Origin: Lachnospiraceae bacterium UBA3310
GTDB lineage: Bacteria; Bacillota; Clostridia; Lachnospirales; Lachnospiraceae
Direction: 5' to 3'
DNA: 64,000 bases
Assembly: GCA_002361355.1 (NCBI GenBank)
Contig: DESQ01000036.1
Span: 1 to 64,000 of the forward strand
The position numbers and the translations under genes are program-made. This document shows, piece after piece, positions 59,184 to 64,000 of the stretch. Each line of letters opens with the position of its first letter. The stretch's first letter is position 1. Under the pieces are notes generated by a model. It was not told where the DNA came from and did not search any database. It was given only the letters and a program-made list of their open reading frames with translations.

Positions 59184-62174
59184 ATGGCGAGACGTTGGTT
59201 TTATAAAGAAGAAATGTTTTTCACATCTGAAGAATACAGTATCGGGGAGCACAATCAGGATAAAATTATCGAACTGCTTGGGAAAAACGTAGCGGTCGGT
59301 GTAGTTGGCGGATTCTACGAGAAAGGCTTTCCGCTATATTTTATCAGTGAGTTCGCACTGTCCAATATTGGAATGACATATGAGCAGTTTATGGAGGCAA
59401 CGGACGGAAAGTTCCTGAAAGCTGTGTATGAGCCGGATTGGCCGGCTTTTACGCGTGTCTGCCTGCCCGGCGAGGAGGAGCAAAGAGAATATCGAGTGAT
59501 CAATGGGGATGGGGAGCCGGTCTGGGTTCATGGGCTCAGGACAGAGTCGACGGCTGAAGACGGGCGGAAAATCTGGATCTGTGCCATCAGGCTCATTGAT
59601 GAGCAACGCCGTACCAGTCAGTTATCTTATGAAGCGTTTCGCATGCTGCAGGACACCTATTTCAGAATCAGCGCCATAGATCTGAAAAGAAATCATATTA
59701 CGGATCTCAAATATGTGGAGAGTGAGGCTCGTGAGGCAGAGCGCCTAGGTGGCGATTACAGAATGACAATCGCTTCCTGCGCAAAAAACCATGTGGAAGA
59801 GAGCGATCGCGATAATTTTCGCAATATTATGTCGGCGGAAAACCTGATGCAGGTGTTTTCCCATGGCGGCGCACCCATCCAGTTCAGTTATCTTCGTCTG
59901 GTGGAAGGAGAGTGGAAATGGGTACAGTCAGCATTGGTGCCGGTGGAACATTTCAGCGAAGAAAATGCCAGAGTCATGTGGTATGTGAAGAATATTACTG
60001 AGGAGCGGGCCAGAGAGGCCGAAATGATGGATCGGACGCTGCGAATGAACGCGGAGCTGGTGCAGGCGAAAAAGGAACTGGAAGAGGCAAATCTGAAAAT
60101 TCAGGAGACGAACCGCGCGCTTCGGCGTACGTTGAGTGCCGAAGAACAATACAGACAGGCGATTGTTTCCGAAGCAGTTTATGTTTTTAATGTAAATGTA
60201 ACAAGGAATCTGATTGAGGAGGAGTTCTACGAAATCAGGGAAGGGCAGATGACGCCGGTTCTGGAACAGATGGGGCTGCAGGCGCCCTGCAACGCAGATG
60301 ATTTCTTCCTGAGTTGGAGTAAGGAGCGAGTTTTCCCTGTGGACAGGGAGGTTTACATACAGACGATTAATACCAGGCATCTGCTGGAAGCTTATGAGCG
60401 GGGGGAAAGCGAACTTGTTATAGAGATTGAGACATCCGGTGCGGAAGAGCAGATTATGGTTTTGCGGCACACCATTTTGCTTACTAAGGACGGCGCCAGC
60501 GGTGATATACTTGCCCTTAATAATGCCAAAGATATCACGGATATTCGAGCAAAGGACAAAGAGACCAAGAAGGCGCTTTTGGATGCATATGAGGCGGCGG
60601 ACAGGGCAAACTGTGCGAAGACGGATTTCCTTTCCAGAATGTCCCATGATATCAGGACACCCATGAATGCGATTATTGGTATGACGGCCATAGCTGGTAC
60701 TAAGCTTCATGATCCGGATGGGATGGAAGAATGTCTTGGTAAGGTTTCAGTTGCAAGCAAGCATCTTCTTTCCCTAATCAATGAAGTGCTTGATATGAGT
60801 AGAATTGAATCGGGGACGCTGACCTTGAACGAAGAGGATTTCAATCTTCTGGATATGGTGGAAAGCTTGGTAAATACGCTGATGGGAAAGACAAGGGAAA
60901 AGCGGCAACGGATAGAGTTTCATGCCCATGACGTTCATAATACCAATGTGAGGGGCGATGCTTTACGGTTGCAGCAGATTTTTATGAATGTGATGAGCAA
61001 CTCTATCAAGTATACCGGAGAAGGCGGAGAGATCAGTATAGATATCATGGAGAAGGACTCTGCACAGGAGCAGATCGGATGCTATGAGTTTGTGTTTAGG
61101 GACAATGGCATCGGTATGACAAAAGAATTCTTGCAGCGCATTTATGATCCTTTTGAACGGGCGGAGGATGTGCGGGTCAGTAAAATCCAAGGTACTGGAC
61201 TAGGTATGACGATCAGCCGTAATATCATTCAGATGATGGGCGGTGATATACAAATTGAGAGTGAGCCTGGAGAGGGAACTATCGTTACCATTACTGTGCC
61301 TTTAAAGTATCAGGTGCCGGGCGTGATGAACAGAGAGGATTTGGAAGGGCGGATCGTGCTTGTGGTGGATGATGAGCCCTTTGCCGGAGAAGAAACCTGT
61401 TTCCTTTTACAAAACCTTGGAATGCAGGGCGAGTGGGTGCAATCCGGAGAGGAAGCTCTGGATTATATGCAGGAGAAACGGAAAAGGGATGAGGATGTTT
61501 TCGCGATTTTAATTGATTTGAATATGCCCGGCATGAACGGCATGGAGACGGCCAAAGTCCTGCGCAGCCAAGAGGGAGATGATTTGCCTATTATACTGGT
61601 TTCTTCCCATGAATGGGTGGATGTGGAGATAGAAGCGCGGCAGTCGGGAGTCAATGCTTTTATCAGAAAACCGTTGGATAAGAGTAGGCTGTTAAAAGCG
61701 TTCCGAAACTTTATGCCAAAAGAAAAAATAAAGTCTTCGGAGATAACATTGGATCAGTTGGAGGAGGCGGATTATTCATCCTGTAGGATTCTTGTGGTGG
61801 AAGATAATGATTTAAACAGGGAGATTGCAGAAGAAATTCTTTCCATGACGGGTGTGAAGGTTGAAACTGCGGGAAACGGAAAGGAAGCGGTTGATATGGT
61901 GGCGGCTTCTAAGGAGGGATACTATGATTTGATCCTGATGGATTTGCAGATGCCGGTGATGAACGGGCATGATGCGACCCGGATGATTCGCGCGATGGAA
62001 CGGAAGGATACCAGAAAGATTCCGATTGTTGCGATGACGGCTAATGCTTTTGTGGAGGATATTCAACAATCTAAGGCCAGCGGTATGAATGAACATATGT
62101 CGAAACCTTTGGATATTGAACAACTGCAACGGATGCTGTCAAGATGGCTGGGTAAGAAAAATACAGGAATTTAG
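59184..62174 (+). CDS. Cytoplasmic hybrid sensor histidine kinase with two receivers
   Basis: This 996-residue protein has no transmembrane segment. Three PAS-like sensory regions (about 15-140, 155-285, 330-460) precede the kinase core: HisKA with phospho-acceptor His488 in FLSRMSHDIRTPMN, an HATPase domain with the N-box FMNVMSNSIKYTGEGGEI, then FRDNGIGMTKEFL and GTGLGMTISRNIIQMMGGD. Two receiver domains follow, with phospho-acceptors Asp778 (AILIDLNMPGMNG) and Asp920 (LILMDLQMPVMNG); no Hpt domain is present. Such proteins are frequent in Lachnospiraceae and may signal through a separate phosphotransfer protein. ATG 59184 follows GGGAGAAG. A terminator follows directly. Confidence 0.93.
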   Translation: MARRWFYKEEMFFTSEEYSIGEHNQDKIIELLGKNVAVGVVGGFYEKGFPLYFISEFALSNIGMTYEQFMEATDGKFLKAVYEPDWPAFTRVCLPGEEEQREYRVINGDGEPVWVHGLRTESTAEDGRKIWICAIRLIDEQRRTSQLSYEAFRMLQDTYFRISAIDLKRNHITDLKYVESEAREAERLGGDYRMTIASCAKNHVEESDRDNFRNIMSAENLMQVFSHGGAPIQFSYLRLVEGEWKWVQSALVPVEHFSEENARVMWYVKNITEERAREAEMMDRTLRMNAELVQAKKELEEANLKIQETNRALRRTLSAEEQYRQAIVSEAVYVFNVNVTRNLIEEEFYEIREGQMTPVLEQMGLQAPCNADDFFLSWSKERVFPVDREVYIQTINTRHLLEAYERGESELVIEIETSGAEEQIMVLRHTILLTKDGASGDILALNNAKDITDIRAKDKETKKALLDAYEAADRANCAKTDFLSRMSHDIRTPMNAIIGMTAIAGTKLHDPDGMEECLGKVSVASKHLLSLINEVLDMSRIESGTLTLNEEDFNLLDMVESLVNTLMGKTREKRQRIEFHAHDVHNTNVRGDALRLQQIFMNVMSNSIKYTGEGGEISIDIMEKDSAQEQIGCYEFVFRDNGIGMTKEFLQRIYDPFERAEDVRVSKIQGTGLGMTISRNIIQMMGGDIQIESEPGEGTIVTITVPLKYQVPGVMNREDLEGRIVLVVDDEPFAGEETCFLLQNLGMQGEWVQSGEEALDYMQEKRKRDEDVFAILIDLNMPGMNGMETAKVLRSQEGDDLPIILVSSHEWVDVEIEARQSGVNAFIRKPLDKSRLLKAFRNFMPKEKIKSSEITLDQLEEADYSSCRILVVEDNDLNREIAEEILSMTGVKVETAGNGKEAVDMVAASKEGYYDLILMDLQMPVMNGHDATRMIRAMERKDTRKIPIVAMTANAFVEDIQQSKASGMNEHMSKPLDIEQLQRMLSRWLGKKNTGI

Positions 62175-62177
62175 CAT

Positions 62178-62210
62178 AAAAAGCGGGCGCATTTGCGTCT
62201 GCTTTTTTAT
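62178..62210 (+). terminator. Rho-independent terminator after the hybrid kinase
   Basis: AAAAAGCGGGCGC (62178-62190) and GCGTCTGCTTTTT (62195-62207) pair over 13 bases with two G-T pairs around ATTT; the stem itself ends in a run of T. Confidence 0.9.
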
Positions 62211-62339
62211 GCTGATATTTTTGGTTTTTTTAGAAAGATAAAAAAAGTGTTAAATGTGGTGCAACATACTTTACTTTTTCCTGAAAATAGTTGTATTCTA
62301 AAGGGCGGGTAGAAGGAAGCATATTTCGGAGGAGACATT

Positions 62340-64000
62340 ATGAAAAGACGGTACATATATTTTGCAAAAAAAGCAGCGTCAGTTTTGCTTGTGACAGCGT
62401 GCTTTTCTACGTTAATGACGGGATGCGGGCAGACAGCAGAAGCGGCTGAAGAGGAAGAGAGCGACGCGATTCCCGTTGAGGTGCAGATGCCGGAGGCGGG
62501 AAGCCTTACTTTGAAAAATGAGTTTGTGGGAACGGTGAGCCCGGAGGAATCGGTTTATGTGGTTCCGTTGGTGTCGGCGGAAGTGCTAAGTGCGGATATA
62601 AAAGTTGGCGATACCGTGACGGCGGGACAAGAATTATGTAAACTGGATCCAGAGGCGGCGGAGCTGCAGCTTGCCAGCGCAAAAGCGCAGTATAACAGCG
62701 CGGCGGCGGGTGTGAAGGCCGCGGAGGTTGGATACGAGATCGCGCAGGCACAGTACGACAGTACGGTGGCACAGCTTGACGTTCAGAATGAGCAGACCCA
62801 GCGGCAGAAGGATCTGACGATGTATCAGATGCAGATGCAGATTGATAATATCAACGAGGGTATTGGGGACATCAACGAGCAGATTGCGGATCTGGCGGAG
62901 GATCGGGAAGATCTCAAGGATCAGCGTGATGATTTGAAAGATGCAAGGAATCAGGCGGATCAGTATGTGCAGCAGGCGCAGGCGGCGTACAGTGCGGCGG
63001 CGGCAGCTTATGGGTATCCGGAAGCACAGAGAAATTATCAAGCGGCTATTGCAGCGATGAATGCATTTGAGGCACAGCCACATGATTCGGACTATGATAC
63101 TAAGAAAGAGCAACTACAGGGTCAATTGAATGATGCCAAGGATAAGGTAGATGAAATTGAAGGGGATTTGAAATCCCACAAGGATACGCTGACAGCAGCC
63201 CAGAGCGCAGCTTCCCAGTTAGATTCCGCCTACGAGCAGGCAAAGGCAGGTATCGAACAGATCGACGATGGAAAAGAGCAGTTGGAGGAGACTCTCTCCG
63301 ATACCTATACGAGTCTGGGACAGACCGAGACGGTGAAAAATCTGACCGAAGCCCAGCTTAATGTCAACACCCAGCCGGTGCAGGAGGCGGGCAAGAGAAC
63401 GGCGGCTTTGGGGATTGATTCCGCGGCGGCGCAGGTAAACAGTGCAAAGGTTGGCGCGGCTGGCGCTAAAGTGGGAATCGACAGCGCGGAGTACCAGCTT
63501 GATATGTATACGCTGACAGCGCCTATCGACGGCGTGATTGAGGCGGTGAATGTGGAGGCGCATGATTTTGCATCTCCCGGGAATCCGGCTTTTGTGATTT
63601 CCAATAAAGATACCATGACGGTTACTTTCGGTGTGAGCGAGGGCATTCGCAGCACTCTGAAAGTGGGTCAGAAGATAGAGGTGGACAGGAACGGTAAGAC
63701 TTACAGCGCGGCGATCACGGAGATCGGCAGTATGATCGATCAGACGACGGGATTGTTTATGATTAAGTCCTGCGTGAGTACGCCGGATGACAGTCTGCTC
63801 ACGGGCAGTACCGTGAAAGTGACGGCCGATACCTACAGCAGGGGCGATGCTCTGTTGATTCCCTACGATGCGGTTTACTATGATAACAGCCAGCCCTATG
63901 TCTATGTGGCAGTGGGAGATGTGGCGGAGCGCAGAGATATTGAGACGGATATTTTTGACGAGCAGACCATTACGGTTATATCCGGGTTGACGACGGAAGA
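62340..64000 (+). CDS. HlyD/RND-type efflux adaptor lipoprotein (partial)
   Basis: The frame is open from ATG 62340 to the window end (553 codons), so the 3' end is missing. An N-terminal signal with lipobox LMTGC predicts a lipoprotein anchored on the outer face of the membrane. A barrel-sandwich start (VGTVSPEESVYVVPLVSAEV) with a lipoyl-like half motif is followed by an unusually long coiled-coil hairpin (about 110-370, rich in Gln, Ala and Asp), the second lipoyl half (YTLTAPIDGVIEAVNVEAHD) and a beta-barrel domain (KVGQKIEVDRNGKTYSAAIT). It is the adaptor of a tripartite-like or MacAB-type exporter; permease genes are expected just beyond the window. GGAGGA precedes the ATG. Confidence 0.88.
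   Translation, partial: MKRRYIYFAKKAASVLLVTACFSTLMTGCGQTAEAAEEEESDAIPVEVQMPEAGSLTLKNEFVGTVSPEESVYVVPLVSAEVLSADIKVGDTVTAGQELCKLDPEAAELQLASAKAQYNSAAAGVKAAEVGYEIAQAQYDSTVAQLDVQNEQTQRQKDLTMYQMQMQIDNINEGIGDINEQIADLAEDREDLKDQRDDLKDARNQADQYVQQAQAAYSAAAAAYGYPEAQRNYQAAIAAMNAFEAQPHDSDYDTKKEQLQGQLNDAKDKVDEIEGDLKSHKDTLTAAQSAASQLDSAYEQAKAGIEQIDDGKEQLEETLSDTYTSLGQTETVKNLTEAQLNVNTQPVQEAGKRTAALGIDSAAAQVNSAKVGAAGAKVGIDSAEYQLDMYTLTAPIDGVIEAVNVEAHDFASPGNPAFVISNKDTMTVTFGVSEGIRSTLKVGQKIEVDRNGKTYSAAITEIGSMIDQTTGLFMIKSCVSTPDDSLLTGSTVKVTADTYSRGDALLIPYDAVYYDNSQPYVYVAVGDVAERRDIETDIFDEQTITVISGLTTE

Overview
The window looks like chromosomal core sequence from a spore-forming, low-to-mid G+C Firmicute of the class Clostridia, most likely a Lachnospiraceae gut commensal. 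The basis is gene content and order: a yicC-remA-gmk-rpoZ-rimO-pgsA-cinA-recA-recX-rny block, spoIIM next to xerD, a stand-alone Spo0A DNA-binding domain, a CIRCE-controlled groESL, a secG-rnr-smpB-ssrA block, and strong AGGAGG-type ribosome binding sites with sigma-A-like promoters. I see no rRNA, tRNA, CRISPR array, prophage or intact insertion sequence. The only RNA gene I can support is tmRNA.

Layout. 0-8 kb: a broken PfkB sugar kinase, the stand-alone Spo0A_C protein, glycogen synthase, a SpoVB/MurJ-like flippase with a polybasic tail, a ComEC-like lipoprotein hydrolase and, convergent, rqcH. 8-18.5 kb: the housekeeping run from yicC to rny, interrupted by a Tyr/Gln/Gly-repeat membrane protein upstream of recA; recA has two LexA-type boxes. 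18.7-30 kb: an aminotransferase, a NUDIX hydrolase, a sulfatase-fold membrane enzyme, spoIIM, xerD, DAHP synthase (minus), a second SpoVB-like flippase (minus), a signal-anchored protein of unknown function, mnmA and a PHP phosphatase (minus).

30-44 kb: an HscC-type Hsp70 with a membrane-anchored J-domain protein, the glycolytic trio gap-pgk-tpiA, ptsI, a GtrII-like membrane glucosyltransferase, a degenerate GGDEF protein and groES-groEL. 44-53 kb: a GNAT acetyltransferase (minus), a remnant of an Rpn-type nuclease/transposase, relA, a glyoxalase-II-like hydrolase, TraX, and a three-gene unit of VWA/metallopeptidase-like protein, MoxR-type AAA ATPase and leucine-rich repeat protein. 53-64 kb: secG, rnr, smpB and tmRNA, then a signalling segment (chemoreceptor, unknown membrane protein, OmpR-type regulator, cytoplasmic hybrid kinase with two receivers) and the 5' part of an HlyD/RND-type adaptor lipoprotein that runs off the window.

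How the parts work together. Two ribosome-rescue routes are encoded here: RqcH for obstructed 50S subunits, and SmpB-tmRNA with RNase R for non-stop complexes. Glycolysis (gap, pgk, tpiA), PTS phosphate entry (ptsI) and glycogen synthesis (glgA) form the carbon theme. RelA, RpoZ, RemA and the Spo0A_C protein are global regulators. The least explained and most interesting parts are the HscC/J-protein pair, the VWA-MoxR-LRR unit, the repeat protein before recA and the small membrane protein inside the chemoreceptor/two-component segment. Start sites were chosen by ribosome-binding-site spacing and family N-termini; all functional calls rest on motif recognition by eye, without database searches.
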